A DNA stretch of 64,000 nt, taken from the NCBI GenBank assembly GCA_024516155.1, contig JAJJXM010000039.1, forward strand, positions 310,001 through 374,000, in the 5' to 3' direction. A program made the position numbers and the translations under genes. Of the stretch, positions 1-13,176 are shown in pieces; position 1 is the stretch's first letter; the number at the start of each line of letters is the position of its first letter. Source of the stretch: Pyronema omphalodes. Lineage: Eukaryota > Ascomycota > Pezizomycetes > Pezizales > Pyronemataceae. The notes below the pieces were generated by a model. That model was not told the origin of the DNA. It was given only the letters and a program-made list of their open reading frames with translations, and did no database searches.

Positions 1-2292
1 TTTAACAAGCGACGAGCCATCCATAAATTTCAGGAACCCGGCGGTGCAAGATGATACGGTGAAGAAGCATCTAGACCATCGCGCGTTGGAACTTAGACCT
101 CCACGATGAAAAAAAAAAACGTGTGGAAGCTTAGATTCTGGAGTAACGTGGGGTCCGGGGTTGGGGTTCGTGTATCGAGATAGGGTTGTCTGTTTCTCTC
201 GGTGGCGATCACGGCGCTGGTTTATTGGTTTATTGGTTTACTGGTCTTGTCTTGTCGCGTCTTGTCGTGTCGCGTCGTGTCGTGTCTTCTGGAATCTTTG
301 TCTGGGGTATGTACGCGAGTTGTGTCCGCCCAGACAGAACAGAAGTTTTAGCGTCTCAAGACTCATGGTACTGGGCACTGGGCACTGGGTTAGAGATGGG
401 CGCCTAGCGTGTGACAGTAATGTAACGTAGCGTAATGTCACGTATTGTTACAGTATCGTGGTCATCGTGACAGTATCGTGAATGCCAAGCTGCAGAATTT
501 GAGGGTGCCAAGGCGCTAATATACGCATATAAGGCGACAGATAGGGGTGTAGATCTCCTCTCCACGTCTCTCGGGCTCCTCAGGGAGCGTCTAGGCTAGT
601 CACGTGGTGGCGCTAGCTGAAGTTTGGTATGTAACGTTACATGCCAAGCTTACACCTTACGTTACAACTTTACCGTATCGTGCCCAACTTTACTGAAAAG
701 TACCATCCCTACACTGGGTATGTAGTACGGTGGCCGTAGACTATGTACGGCGGCCGGCCATGTCCCCCCCAGATCTCGGTCATCACGGCGATATGTTTTT
801 ACCGTACCCACCCTACCAGGGTTGTACAGTACAGCTCAATCCCCCCTCCCCCCGCTGAATACGCCGGCCGACTATGTAGCTCACTTGTCAACCCCATGGG
901 GTGGGATGGCTCCATGGCTCCATGGCTCCATGGGGTGGGATGGATCCCACCATAGACGGATTGTTATCCCCGGACTATCACTCCTATTCCCCATTCCCCA
1001 TACCCCGTAAACTATGTACCATCTCCGGATCATTTCTATCTCTCCGTCTGTCAATCTGTCAATCTGTCAATCTGTCATAAACCCATGGACTTGCCAAGTG
1101 ATTTCTAGAACCTAGACCCCCACCCCGGTATGTAAAGGTGGAATTATAGTTAATCCGGGGGTGTGATGGGGTGATGTGGGGCGGGAGGGGGGGGGTGATG
1201 GGGGGGAGGTGGATGGGGGGGAGGTGGATGAGGATGAGCGATATGTATGTATGCCCATACATATACATAGCGATTATAACCTATGGAATACCCGTACCTA
1301 TATAGAGAATGTAAACCAGACCCAGACCCGGACCCGGTGAGATGACAACATACGCATTTTTCGGCATACCGAACCCCCATCCCCGGGGAGGCTGCGGGCT
1401 GCGGGCTGCGACGACTAATGCAGGTTCAATAACACCCGGTAAACGTCTCATGTTGTAAGCGTGAAATTTAGATCTTTAGATATCGCCAATGTACAATGTA
1501 CACTGTACATATGCAGAGTTAAAGGGCTAAAAGAACCGGCTGTGCTGGCCGCTGATGGGGTTAGAGTATTTAGAGTATTTAGAGTTTTTAGAGTTTAACT
1601 TGCGGCTTTTTGATCTGCGCTATGTATGTATGTATGTATGTATGAAGCAGTAGATGAAGATGAAGAAATTGAAGTTGAAGTTACAAAGCGAATAAATATG
1701 TAAAGCTATGCTATGCAGAATTGGGAAGTTGTAAACATACATATATGGTGTCGTTAACGGTTATGTAATATCCACCATATGTAGCAAAGAAAGCTACTAT
1801 ATACCTATTTAACTGCTCAATGGATGGATATGTGTAATAAAATATGTATTTACATATGCAGATTTAGACACTGTTGATACATAGGTAGATATATATATAG
1901 GTATTTTGTACTTATTATATATTCCATACGTACGTACATAGCTTGATAATTCCATCTTACTATGATGATGTATGTATGTATCAAAAAAAATAAAATCTCA
2001 TCGTGTTTCCAATTCTAGATATCGTTAGAACTTAGATATATACATAGATAGATGTATATGTATAAAACAGTGCATAATTATCAGTTTTACATACCCATCT
2101 ATTATACCCATATATTATACCCATTCTACATGCACATTCTTTCCTCCTGTATATGCCGTGACCCTCGGGTATATGTATAATGTATGTATGTTTTCTGCCT
2201 TTTATAACATTTTTTATACATTACATACCGGCAGCGAAGCGGTGAAGCTCCTGATATGGATATGGATATGATGTTGATGTACCAACGTCCCA
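1..2292. other. gene-poor stretch with short simple repeats
   Basis: No reading frame here has protein-like composition or a recognisable domain. The stretch holds short tracts: GGGGGGG/GGTGGATG runs near 1185-1230, TATG tetranucleotides at about 1620-1645, and AT-rich sequence from 1660 to 2120. A CCATGG-rich cluster lies at 893-945. I see no gene. Confidence 0.6.
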
Positions 2293-2483
2293 TGATTTGT
2301 TGATTTGTGATTTGTTGATTTATTGATTTGTTGATTTGTTGATTTGTTGATTTGTTGATTTGTTGATTTGTTGATTTGTTGATTTGTTGATTTGTTGATT
2401 TGTTGATTTGTTGATTTGTTTGTTTTGTTGATTGTTGCTTTGTTGATTTGTTGCTTTGTTGATTTGTTGCTTTGTTTGATTTC
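2293..2483. repeat. 8-bp minisatellite, TTGATTTG family
   Basis: The 8-mer TTGATTTG is repeated head to tail about 20 times, degrading to TTGCTTTG at the right end, where it passes directly into the next array. Confidence 0.9.
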
Positions 2484-2728
2484 TTGCTTTCTTGCTTTCT
2501 TGCTTTCTTGCTTTCTTGCTTTCTTGCTTTCTTGCTTTCTTGCTTTCTTGCTTTCTTGCTTTCTTGCTTTCTTGCTTTCTTGCTTTCTTGCTTTCTTGCT
2601 TTCTTGCTTTCTTGCTTCTGCTTTCTTGCTTTCTTGCTTTCTTGCTTTCTTGCTTTCTTGCTTTCTTGCTTTCTTGCTTTCTTGCTTTCTTGCTTTCTTG
2701 CTTTCTTGCTTTCTTGCTTTGTTGCTTT
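2484..2728. repeat. 8-bp minisatellite, TTGCTTTC family
   Basis: About 30 head-to-tail copies of TTGCTTTC with one phase interruption near 2614 (TTGCTTCTGC). It joins the TTGATTTG array, so one unit appears to have evolved from the other by two substitutions. All frames on both strands stay open through it (LSCFLAF on plus, KARKQES on minus). This comes from the 8-bp period lacking stop codons and is not evidence of a gene. Confidence 0.93.
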
Positions 2729-3142
2729 GTTGCTTTCTTGCTCTCTTGCCTTGTTTTCTTCCCTGGCGGCTTGCGCTCTGCCTTTGTCTCCGCTTCTTCT
2801 CTGTCTGTTTCTTTTTTCTTTCTTTCTTTTCTCTCTCTCGCTCTTCCCGCCTCCTCCCTCATCCCTCACACCATGATACCAACGCCAACCTCAACAGCAA
2901 CGGCAATTTCAACAGCAGCGGCAATTTCAACAGCAACAGCAACGGCAACATCAATTTCGTGGTATCTTCTTCCAGCCCCATTATCCCAGATATCCCTTAG
3001 AAAACCCATCATCATCATCATCATCAACATCAACCCAATTATCAAGCTCTCACGCATACCATACCATATCATACCCACCTACAACCGCAAAAAAGAACCA
3101 ACTCGCAACTCTTCCTCCATTCTACTAACCATAGCCATAGCA

Positions 3143-3211
3143 CCACAGTCCACAGTCCACAGTCCACAGTCCACAGTCCACAGTCCACAGTCCACAGTCC
3201 ACAGTCCACAG
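3143..3211. repeat. 7-bp microsatellite (CACAGTC)n
   Basis: About ten uninterrupted copies of CACAGTC. It is followed by AAACTATACACTAT copies at about 3245-3290. Confidence 0.9.
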
Positions 3212-3530
3212 CCCACCACAGCCCACTACATATACCACAAAGCAGTAAACTATACACTATAAACTATACACTATAAACTATACACTATACCTCTCTATGT
3301 ATGTATAATGTATCTACATACATAATTCCCAGTGCCACCAAATATATGATACCGCAACCCGCAACCCGCAGCCCGCGATGTACATACTGTACCTATGGTT
3401 ATGCATGCATATATAGCTTATGTAAACCCAAAACCAACATACTACAAAACTACCAGCACAACATTCAACCACGTTGATTTTACGGTCGTGGTTTATCCAT
3501 GGGTAGTTTTATCCAGGGACCAGGGATCAT

Positions 3531-3581
3531 GGGTCGGGGTCGGAGTCGGGGTCGGGGTTGGGGTCGGGGTTGGGTTTAGCC
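3531..3581. repeat. 6-bp G-rich microsatellite (GGGGTC/T)n
   Basis: Degenerate copies of GGGGTC and GGGGTT. Nearby are AAGACAAGACA copies (3598-3640), a TCC run (3646-3672) and a G homopolymer of about 20 (3721-3741). It is G-rich like a telomere repeat but the unit is not TTAGGG, and the array is short and internal. Confidence 0.85.
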
Positions 3582-3741
3582 AGGGGTTGGGTACATGACA
3601 AGACAAGACAAGACAAAAAGACAAGACAAAAAGACAGGGGTTTCTCCTCCTCCTCCTCCTCCTCCTCCTCCGGTCAATCGGCGAGAACACCGAGAGTCCG
3701 GAGAAATACGCGATGTGATGTGGGGGGGGGGGGGGGGGGGG

Positions 3742-6150
3742 TGCTAGATATGCCATCATAGCTAAAGTTTAAATAAATCGGAAATTATGCAGGATCCACC
3801 CATCATCGTTAGGTATGAGTATATGTACATAGAATACATAGAATCGCCGCTGGGGGTTTGGTCAGCGATATTATGAAGGTGTAACGATGGGTATGGTGAA
3901 ATGTGGGTATATAGACTGGTGAACTTGGCATATATTATATCAAGATGATGATTAATTGCTTATGTACTATGGCATGATGGAATGATGGAGGTATATAATG
4001 GCGGGTATATACAACGGCGGTCGACGGTCGTCAGTGGCCAAAAACTCCAAAAACTCAAAGTAACGTCAGTGGCTTTGTGGATCTGCGTGTACACCATACA
4101 GCGACGAAATATGGGGGGGTATTACATGGCTACTGAATATCAATACATAGCACAGTTACCCCGCAGGATTCGTATGCCGTATGTAAGCAGACAAGCAGGC
4201 AAGCCACCCGGGAGGCGAAACGAGACGAGACGAGATGTGGGGCAAAAAAGTGAAGAAGGAGAACATACAAGATTTTCTTCAACGACTTCTATAAAAAAAA
4301 AAAACAGGATGAAGGGTCATTGTTGGATAATTGATTATTGGACCGTTAAGCGAGCTACTGCTCAACATCGAAGGTTTTGCATGGAGATCTTGGCTATGTA
4401 TGGTTGGAATTGACATCAGGTCGCAGTATCGCAGTGTCGCATGGCAATTCAAGGTTTACTGGGTGAAAAAAAACGTTACCAAGGACATCCCGTCATGTAC
4501 ATCCAGAATACCACGATATACAGTCCAGAAGATCCAGGACACAAGTTTCTTTTACGCAACGCTATGGACTGAAACGTAGAAGATCCGCTGTTGAACCTTA
4601 AATTTTTGCGATGAAAAAAAGGTTTGTGATGGGGAAAGCAACCTAAGAAACCCAGAGCTCTGGGTTGATTTTGCGGGGTGGGAAGTGGAGGGGGTGTATG
4701 GTGCTCACTGCAAGGTATCCATGGACCATGGTTTTTATTGATGCACGACAAAAGGTCACGAATCGCGATGATCCGGAAATGGCCGAGTGCTTTTTTTTTT
4801 CTTTTCTTAACTTTTTTTGTTATTTGGGTATGGCATAAAAAAAGAATAATCCATCATAGGAAGGTTATTAAAACCAGCCTTTCTGATTTTTTTTCTTTGC
4901 CTCTGGCTCTATCTCGCTCTGAAAATTAGAGACGAGGTGCGGTCATCGACTTACGGAACTTCCGTGCGTTTTTTTTTTTTTTTCGCCAGATGATGTTCGT
5001 AGTCCGTGCACTTTTTAACGCTCACAGAAAAAAATACACCGGTTTTTGTCCGTGATGCTGCTGGGTTTCAGATTGCTGAGATTTGCTCAGGAAGAGTATG
5101 TTACACAAGGTTTGTGTTCAGTGTTCACATCCTGACTCTTTTTTTGTGCTCCCACCCGCCACCTTACCCCCCCCCCCCCCCACCCCTTCTTCCCCGCCGC
5201 CCCCAATTCATTCATTCCCATGCAACAATGTTCGGTCGTCGGGCATGGAACCATGTCACATGCACTAATCTCAATTATTCATTCAAATGCCATTGCCTGC
5301 TGTGCCTGTCCGTGCTGATATGATTGTAAATTGTGAAACGAGATTTTGTCTGCCTGCTTACTTTGGTTCTGTCGGAATTGGTCGACTCAGTAAGCAGGCA
5401 CCGGATGAACAAATTATCCGTGAGCCTGGCGAGGAGTCCAGAATCCTCCGCAAATTTACAGCCACAGCGCACTGCAAAGTCTTGTCTTCCGTCGTCGTCG
5501 CACTTTCGCACCGTCGACTCGTGCCATTCGCGCCCGCTGTGTGGGGTTTCTAGAGTTCAACAGCGGGCCAGCCATCGCGATGTAGCGTGGCGGGCGACAC
5601 TAGTCCCGGTTGCTAAGCAAATGGGGAAGTGCTGGGCGGTGCATTACACTAGCCACATACATTTAGCTCGTTTAAAAAGTGCGGAGGGCCGGACTTATCA
5701 CTAGTTTTAGCTTAAATTACTAGCGTGCATGAAAACTTTGCTGCTTGCCTTTCTTTGGCGTGCACCTGAGCTAGCCAGGCACTAGCCGGGTATCCCCAGC
5801 TTCCTCTCAAAGTCCTCTGAAGTCCAGAAACTGAACTTGCAGATGCAATCCCTGTCAATGCATCACTAAAGTCACCTAAAGAGCTGTCGCATATTTGGCG
5901 CTTACAAACCCCTGTCGCTATTCGATTCCCCGTTGATTCCCAGTCGCCCCCCCCCCCCCCCCCCAGCGCCGGCCATCACCAGCCGTGGCAAAGCCCCGCG
6001 GGATGATTGCGGGTCCTCCCTGGAAACCAGTGTGGCAGCAGTAGAAACCCGGCGATACTTCGTATAAAGGATCCCCAGATCCCCACCGAGGAAAGACAGT
6101 TCCATCTCAACCGCCAATTCCAACTCAGATTCCAACCGAGTGTTCTTTTC
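3742..6150. other. intergenic stretch upstream of the sugar transporter
   Basis: It contains long A, T and C homopolymers (for example a C run near 5168-5182 and another near 5948-5964) and no frame with a recognisable protein. Open frames at 3982-4413 and 5333-5704 have no domain, no intron signals and no plausible composition, so I do not call them. The last 150 bases before the transporter presumably hold its promoter and leader, but I see no definite TATA box. Confidence 0.55.
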
Positions 6151-6260
6151 TGGTGGGCATCACTCAGCAATTCGATCGACAAAGAGTACAAAAACTGACA
6201 GTTCACCCCCCAACAGAGAGCGGAACTTTTACATCACTACAAACTTTTTCTATTACAACC

Positions 6261-7888
6261 ATGTCTAACGACGTCTCGAGAATCGAGTCGCCCATTACCA
6301 TGCGGGGCTACTTGCTCTGCGGTTTTGCGGCCTTCGGAGGTATTCTTTTCGGATACGATTCCGGATACATCAACGGTGTTTTGGGAATGGACTTTTCAAG
6401 AGGGAGTTCGGTCGCCCCGTTGACCTCAGCGTCGACAAGTCTGGATACAACATCCGTATGTTTTTCGATATTCCTTCTGCATCAACAACTACTAACATGT
6501 CACAGTTGTTTGGGAGAAGTCCTTGATCACCGCTATTCTTTCCGCCGGTACTTTCTTCGGTGCCCTCTTCGGAGGTAACTTGGCCGACTGGATCGGACGT
6601 CGTCTTTCCATCATCATCGCCTGTTTCATCTTCTCTATCGGTGTCGCCCTTCAGGTCGCCTCTACTGCTGTCGGACTCCTCGTCGGAGGACGTGTTATTG
6701 CTGGATTCGGTGTCGGATTGGTCTCTGCTATCGTCATTATGTACATGTCTGAGATCGCCCCCAAGGCCGTTCGTGGAGCTATCGTCGCTGGATACCAATG
6801 GGCCATCACCCTCGGTCTTTTGCTCGCTGCTTGTGTCAACCAGGCCACCCACAAGTGGGACACTCACGCTTCTTACCGTGTCCCCATCGCCATCCAGTTC
6901 GTCTGGGCTTTCATCCTCGCTGTCGGTCTTTTCTTCCTCCCCGAGTCTCCCCGTTGGTACGTCAAGCAGGGACGTCACGAGGAGGCCGCTGTTGCCCTCG
7001 GCCGTCTCCGTGGACAGCCCACTGGATCCGACTACATCAAGGATGAGCTCGCCGAGATCCAGGCCAACTTTGAGTACGAAATGTCCATCTCCCAGGCTGG
7101 ATGGGCCGACTGTTTCAAGGGACTCGGACCCTCTGGAAACTTCCGTCGTGTCTTGATCGGTGTCTTCCTTCAGATGTTCCAGCAGCTTACTGGAGTCAAC
7201 TTCATCTTCTACTACGGAACCACCTTCTTCCAGACTTCTGGTATTAAGAATGCTTTCTTGATCTCTCTTATCACCAACTTGGTCAACGTCATCACCACCC
7301 CCATTGCCTTCTGGGGAGTCGAGAGAATGGGACGCAGAAGACTCTTGTTGATCGGAGCCGTCGTCATGTTTGTTTGTGAGTTCATTGTCGGAGCTGTCGG
7401 TACCGCCCTTCCCGGATCCCAGGCTGCTTCCACTTGCTTGGTCGTCTTTGTCTGCTTCTACATTTTCGGATTCGCCACCACCTGGGGACCTTCCGCCTGG
7501 ATTATCATTGGAGAGCTCTACCCTCTCCCCATTCGTGCCAAGGGAGTTGCTCTCGCTACTGCCTCCAACTGGCTCTGGAACTTTGTTCTGTATGTACCCG
7601 CTTCTTACCCTTTCATGACCAATTGCTAATATATTTCACAGTGGATACGTTACTCCTTACATGGTTGACCCTACTGAAGGTAACCTCGGAGCCAAGGTCT
7701 TCTTCGTCTGGGGAACCACCTGTGTCGGATGTTTCCTCTTTGCCTACTTCTTCGTCCCCGAGACCAAGGGTCTTTCTCTCGAGCAGGTCGACCGCATGTT
7801 GGAGGAGACTACTCCCCGTACCTCCAGCAAGTGGGTCCCTCACGAGACCTTCGCCCACCGTGCCGAGAAGAAGCAGATGGAGGCTTAA
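6261..7888 (+). CDS. MFS sugar porter, probable hexose transporter
   Basis: Twelve-helix plasma-membrane monosaccharide transporter of the fungal sugar-porter family, likely proton-coupled. Exons are 6261-6455, 6506-7589 and 7642-7888. Intron 1 (50 nt) has GTATG, CTAAC and CACAG; intron 2 (52 nt) has GTATGT, GCTAAT and CACAG. Family signatures run in order: FGYDSGYING in helix 1, GGNLADWIGRR in loop 2-3, PESPRWYVKQGR after helix 6, QQLTGVNFIFYYG in helix 7, GVERMGRRR in loop 8-9, WGPSAWIIIGELYPLPIRAK in helix 10 and its following loop, and VPETKGLSLEQ after helix 12. The predicted length of about 508 residues is normal. The ATG follows a pyrimidine-rich leader. Codon choice strongly favours C-ending codons, which suggests high expression. 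Oddity: exon 1 loses frame at the T run 6393-6396. One extra T would restore FFKREFG and the phase needed at the first splice, so this is either a base-call error or a null allele. The exact substrate cannot be read from sequence. Confidence 0.92.
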
Positions 7889-8460
7889 GCTTGAGTAGTC
7901 TTACTAGACTAATGTCAAGGCTTAAGATGAATGATGAGTGGAAGGATTCCTTTTGTGTTATGATTTGGATGTATATATTTTGATGGAACTTGGATTCCGT
8001 CAATTGGGTTGGATTGGTTGTTAAAGACCAGTAAAAATCGGTCAACGAAAGAAAGTATGTAGTAACGTAATAATAGTATCCTGAAATACATAACCCACCG
8101 CAATAGACGGCTTGGGGGATAGAATAATGACTATTTTGTCATAAAAAAACCTTTTTCTCTAGTGATTCTTTTTTCTCTCTCTCTTCGCTGTGAAACTTTT
8201 TCTTTTCATTGCGGATTACGATCTCTGGGGCACGCGATCTATCCAACATCTCAAATTAAATTAAATATCGGTCATCGGCTATCTCCGCTTTCGGTCTTCA
8301 GTCTTCAGTCTTCGTTCGGTCTTTGTAACTTTTCCGGCGATCCCCACGCGGAGTTAGAGTAAGAGTAAGAGTAATAAAAACAGGTTATGAAAAGCAACTT
8401 TCTTCATAACCAGCTACAGTCTGTATCTGAAGATTTTTTTTTCTTTTTTCTTTTTTGGAT

Positions 8461-8511
8461 AGGTATAGGTATAGGTATAGGTATAGGTATAGGTATAGGT
8501 ATAGGTATAGA
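8461..8511. repeat. 6-bp microsatellite (AGGTAT)n
   Basis: Eight near-perfect copies of AGGTAT, directly after a TTC/T-rich tract. Confidence 0.9.
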
Positions 8512-8766
8512 TATAAATAGTTGAAGGGATATATCTAGTTGAAGGGATATATGTATGTAAGTGAAGGAAGGAAGGAGGTAAGTAGGTAAAAGTAACTTCC
8601 ATCATCCGTCATCCGTGCTTCTCCCCGTTAGCGCTGTTAAAGCTAATAAAGCTAAGCGATACATATGTACATGAGCAATGAGCTTTTAGGTTGCTGCTCG
8701 CGTTGCGGCGCGTCCGGTGAGGCTTCGCTTGCTTTGCTTCGGTTTTGGTGTTTGGTGTTTGGATTA

Positions 8767-8824
8767 TGATGATGATGATGATGATGATGATGATGGGTTG
8801 GGGGGAGGGGGGGGGGGGGGGGGG
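8767..8824. repeat. (GAT)n followed by a G homopolymer
   Basis: About nine GAT copies, a short G/T spacer, then a G run of about 18. Such a G run is prone to length error. Confidence 0.88.
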
Positions 8825-11113
8825 TTGGATGGGCTGGATTATTATGGCATATAAAAGATTAACTGCATCGAATATTCTTTATATGTCTTACTTACTTACT
8901 TAAAAACAGGGAAGATATGGGATGATAGCTTGGTTGGGTTGGGTTGGATTGGGTTGTGTTGGGTTGGGTGTTTGGTTATTTGTTCTTTTGAGGATTCTGG
9001 TATTTTTGATATTTTTGATAGTGATGGTAGAATGGAAAAACGGAAAAATGGTAAAATCGGAAAAACGGGCCGTCGCACCGGGATTCAGTAATAAAGATGC
9101 CGGTAAAGCTTGCTGAAGTGGATGAAGTTGATGAAGATTATGCGGTGATGATGGGGGTTTATCCGGAGAGCCCTGGAGCTTGGGGATTCCGGGGTGCTTC
9201 CGGGGATATTGGTGGATATTGAAGGGTATTGATGCACTGGGAATACAGTGAGACGGGGGAGACTGGGGGAGACTTGGGGGCGAAATTGGAGTTACTAAGC
9301 TTAAGAAATATCATTGATAGTATACCGGTCTATATGGTTTGATATAAAAACTATCGACAGTCTTCTTAAAATATCAAATGTCAAGGCTTAAGATTGTATA
9401 TTCGAGACTCCAATACAATGGCATGGAGATGATGCGGTTATATTTTCCAATTCCGTAGACTCTGAAGTGAAAGAAAAAATTCCAATTCACATCTGCTGAC
9501 AGTTGGAAGTAATTTTCTTCATGAGATAGTTACAGTGTCCTCTCCAACGGCAAAGGTTTATTGCTATAGTAGATGTTTTCTCCTTACATCCCTTATCAGC
9601 CGTATTCACCGCTGTAATAATTCCATATTATCAATGCTATCGAATCATCAGACGGGTGATAATTTCACCTGCATATACCCGTCAATATAAATCGTCGTTT
9701 CCATACTCCATATATAATCCATATTCCATACATCATTTCCGTCTAAACTTAAAGTCACCGGTACTCTGCTCAATATACAATATCATATATATAAGCCAAT
9801 CACCCCATATATACCAACAGCTCCATACAGCCTATCGTCAGGACTCAGTTCTTTCCCCCATCTTTAAGTCTCCATATCCATACTCTGAAAAGTACCCCGA
9901 AAAACATCCGGTATATGTAGTATAAGGACATCCCATACGCCGCACACGGGAATCGCGAATGATAAACCGCGATTACTAATCGAAATAACCTACAACAACC
10001 TAACAGTTACCGAGCGCCGAGCGCCGAAGACCGAGCACCGAGCACCGAGCGTTGAGGGGCCCCGCAATCTCCACCAACGGATCAACAATCTAGCCGAGAC
10101 ATATACATACAACGGCCCATAAAAGTTTAAACCGACGCCGTAGGTACATAGCCAGTGATGATCAATGTCGCTATGTATATATATATGCAGACTCCAGAGG
10201 CTAGTTGAAGTTAAAAAGTTAAAAAGTTAACAGTCACGATGATGATGATAAAGAATACGAAGGAAGATACGAAGATACGAACCCCGGCTTCCGTCTCGAT
10301 ATGTATTCGGATTATGTACCTCTGCTCACGTTTACCCCGGATGGTTACTGTTGACCAAGCTAATAGCTAACAGCTGAACTTATTTGAAATTATTTGAACC
10401 CCCATCGGTATCCCCGTATGCTCGGTAATGGCGATAGGTGGAGATGGTATGTATGTACATATAGAGTTCGAACTTCGGAGCCTGTTTCACTTGTTTCGCT
10501 CATTTCACTAGTTTCGCTCATTTCGCTTATCCATATTTCGTGTGCTTCGTCTAGATCTATGTAATGTACTTCGCTTCCCACTCCGGTAAAAAAAATGGCG
10601 AGATATTAACAAGCCCAACAATCACCATACATCTCGAACTCTTCATTCTAGTTCAAATACGAAAATACGAGAAAGAAAGAAAATCTTCTTCCCCTGATCG
10701 CCCCCACTCCACCCCCCACCGAGGGATAAAAGTTTCGGCGCTTCCGAAGTGCGCTAGGGTGTATTGCGGCTAGTTGTTTTTTTTTTTTTTTTTTTTTTTT
10801 TTCGGCGTCCAGCGCTGCGAGAAGTTGCGACAGGAAGTTTGAACGCAGCATCGTGGTATCGTGGTATATCGCGGCAACCCGAAAAGCAAAAAGGGAGAGA
10901 GGGGGAGAGGGGTGGATGTAAGATACAGCTGTAGTTGTCTATAGTTGCAGTGGAAATGTTTTGTTTTATTTGAATAAGGACTGAGCGTATTAAGGAATCA
11001 GTTTTTTTCTTTTTTTTTTTTTTTAACTATCCTTTGCTGCTCATAGGTATAGACTCTATCTCTTCGGTGGTGTTTAGGGTACATAGATAGGTAAGCAACG
11101 TTCATTACCTATA

Positions 11114-11114
<1 letters not shown>

Positions 11115-11177
<63 letters not shown>

Positions 11178-11188
11178 CCCCCCCCCCT
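11115..11188. repeat. (TC)n dinucleotide microsatellite
   Basis: About 30 TC units, ending in a C run and CGCGCG. Simple-sequence tract, no feature assigned. Confidence 0.92.
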
Positions 11189-13176
11189 CCCGCGCGCGCG
11201 CAATGTTAAAGATGTTACTTGTTCGTACTTTTGATCTACTTATGACTTCTGGTCTTCTACCACGCTATGACGTTTGATACACCATCTTCAGGGGGCATCA
11301 ACAAATCGTAACGGGTTACAAAATCATGCCATAGGTTATATTTAAGCTTAAGCTTAATAATGAAAGTTAAAGTTAAAGTTAGAGTTAGAGTTAAATTACC
11401 CGACGGAATTAGTACTACAGATACATCGAAAAGCTTATATTATGTCGATGGATATGATTGGTGATACAGATAGACATCTTTGATTGTTAGGCTGGATAGA
11501 ATGTCTATGCGACGGCCGTGGAGATGATTAATGGTTGGTTGGTTTGTTGAATCCCCGGACTGTGATGAGATGTGGAGATTGTGATTGGTCTCTAAAGGGG
11601 GCAAATCGACTTGTGGAGGATATATAGTATGTAGGTGGTTTATGGATATGTAAGCAGGGTAGGTAGAGGGCTTATAATGCCATGATCAATAAGGACGAAG
11701 AGTCCCACGGACTGATAAATGCGCAGGGCGGCATGGGTTATATAATACCCACGTCTCAACCGGGATGGTTATTCTTCATTAACATCAGTTTTTATATGCT
11801 CTTTAAGTAAATGTTGTCATTGACGCATAAATGCCAGCGAGGGCTTTAGTACGGAAATAGTGATATGTGATGAAGAAGTGACGCGTCGTGACTAAACACG
11901 TGCGTCAGGCGCAAAATGATATGGTGGCGGGAAGTCGATGATTTAATAAGGTAAACGGTTCAGGAACTGACTGTATGGATACAGCAGAACCTACCTATGA
12001 GGTTATATCATGACTAAAGGGTTTACCCTTCTACAGGCAATGTATTTGCATAGAGCAAGACTTGGCGTAAGTGATTTTTTAAGATACGGAGCGCTGAGGG
12101 GCGGGGTATACGCTTATGGACCTCTACAGCCTGCCTAACCTCTAGAGAGCACATTCAGCAGCCGTCACTGTGTATATTGGTACTGCAAAAAATATTTCCG
12201 TTTTCTTAAGGATATGCTATTATAGAGACAACCATTGCTCTCTATGCAAAAACTTTCAGGACAACGGCCAGCATACCTGGTAAAGAGGGTATCTTAGTAG
12301 ACGGTACCCACATAAATAGGTTCCCCTACATTCTATAACCTCTTCTCAATCGACAGCTCTCGGCCAATGCGCGTAGTCAACGCAGAGCTTTGCGAAAGCG
12401 GTCAGCGCAGCGTATGGTTGTTGAGAGCTAATCTATTTATTTATCATACCGTAACAAAAGCCTGAAAGGCTCGACCAGGAGAATATCAAAGGCCAATGGT
12501 TCTGTACTACCCCCAGGGCTCATGCCTAAAGTGATAAATCATGAAGCAAGTCATACATGGTGATTTCACGTCATCGCAATTCACTTGACTGTAGCAGTTA
12601 CCCAGGGTGACGTTTGGGGTAATTACATGAACGTTATCTAACCAGATATCGCATGTTATTTTTATTACAGTACAAAGCCGAGGATTTAGCATCTGGAGAT
12701 ACTGATGCATTAAGAAAAACACCCGACCCAGCTACAGCAGGAGACTAGTAGTGGCCTAGAGCCGCAATAGTTGATAAAAACATCAGGATCCGCCTTAAAA
12801 ATTCATCATGATCGATACCGGCTCTCAAGCCTTTTCAATTCATGGTGGGTTTAAAAACAAGGTATCATCTCCAAATACTTCGCATTGCGAGCATCTTGTT
12901 ATAAACATCGGCTAAAACATGATGCTCCGTTTCTTCATGAAGAAAGAACGTATCAATGAAGTCAAGTTACTTGGCTGCTCTGGGCAACTAGGGTCTTCAC
13001 AATGAATAATAGATTCCACGGCTACCATCTGATTCGTCTTGACCGCCCCTCACAGTCAGCCCCCTCAAAACCCGACCCCTTTCGCTTCAACCCAGCCAAC
13101 TATACCAGCTCGAATATATTTTACCACTTTCATCATTACCATACCGTCAGAAAACACCCCGCAATATATCGCCATA

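Larger units (their letters stand above)
7889..13176. other. gene-poor stretch after the transporter
   Basis: AT-rich 3' flank followed by microsatellites and homopolymers, including a 26-T run at 10777-10802. Sequence from about 11.2 to 12.5 kb is less repetitive but has no protein-like frame. Nothing here can be supported as a gene. Confidence 0.55.

Noticed and set aside
2126..2869. Minus-strand frame with KARKQES repeats
   Set aside because: Same minisatellite read on the other strand; no start context or flanking protein.
2416..3262. Long plus-strand frames reading LSCFLAF repeats that resemble a membrane protein
   Set aside because: They translate an 8-bp minisatellite with no stop codons. 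The composition disappears as soon as the repeat ends.
3531..3581. G-rich repeat that might be telomeric
   Set aside because: The unit is GGGGTC/GGGGTT, short and internal, with no TTAGGG copies.
6560..7156. Ser/Leu-rich frame over the transporter, plus minus-strand frames there
   Set aside because: Shadows of the highly codon-biased transporter exon.
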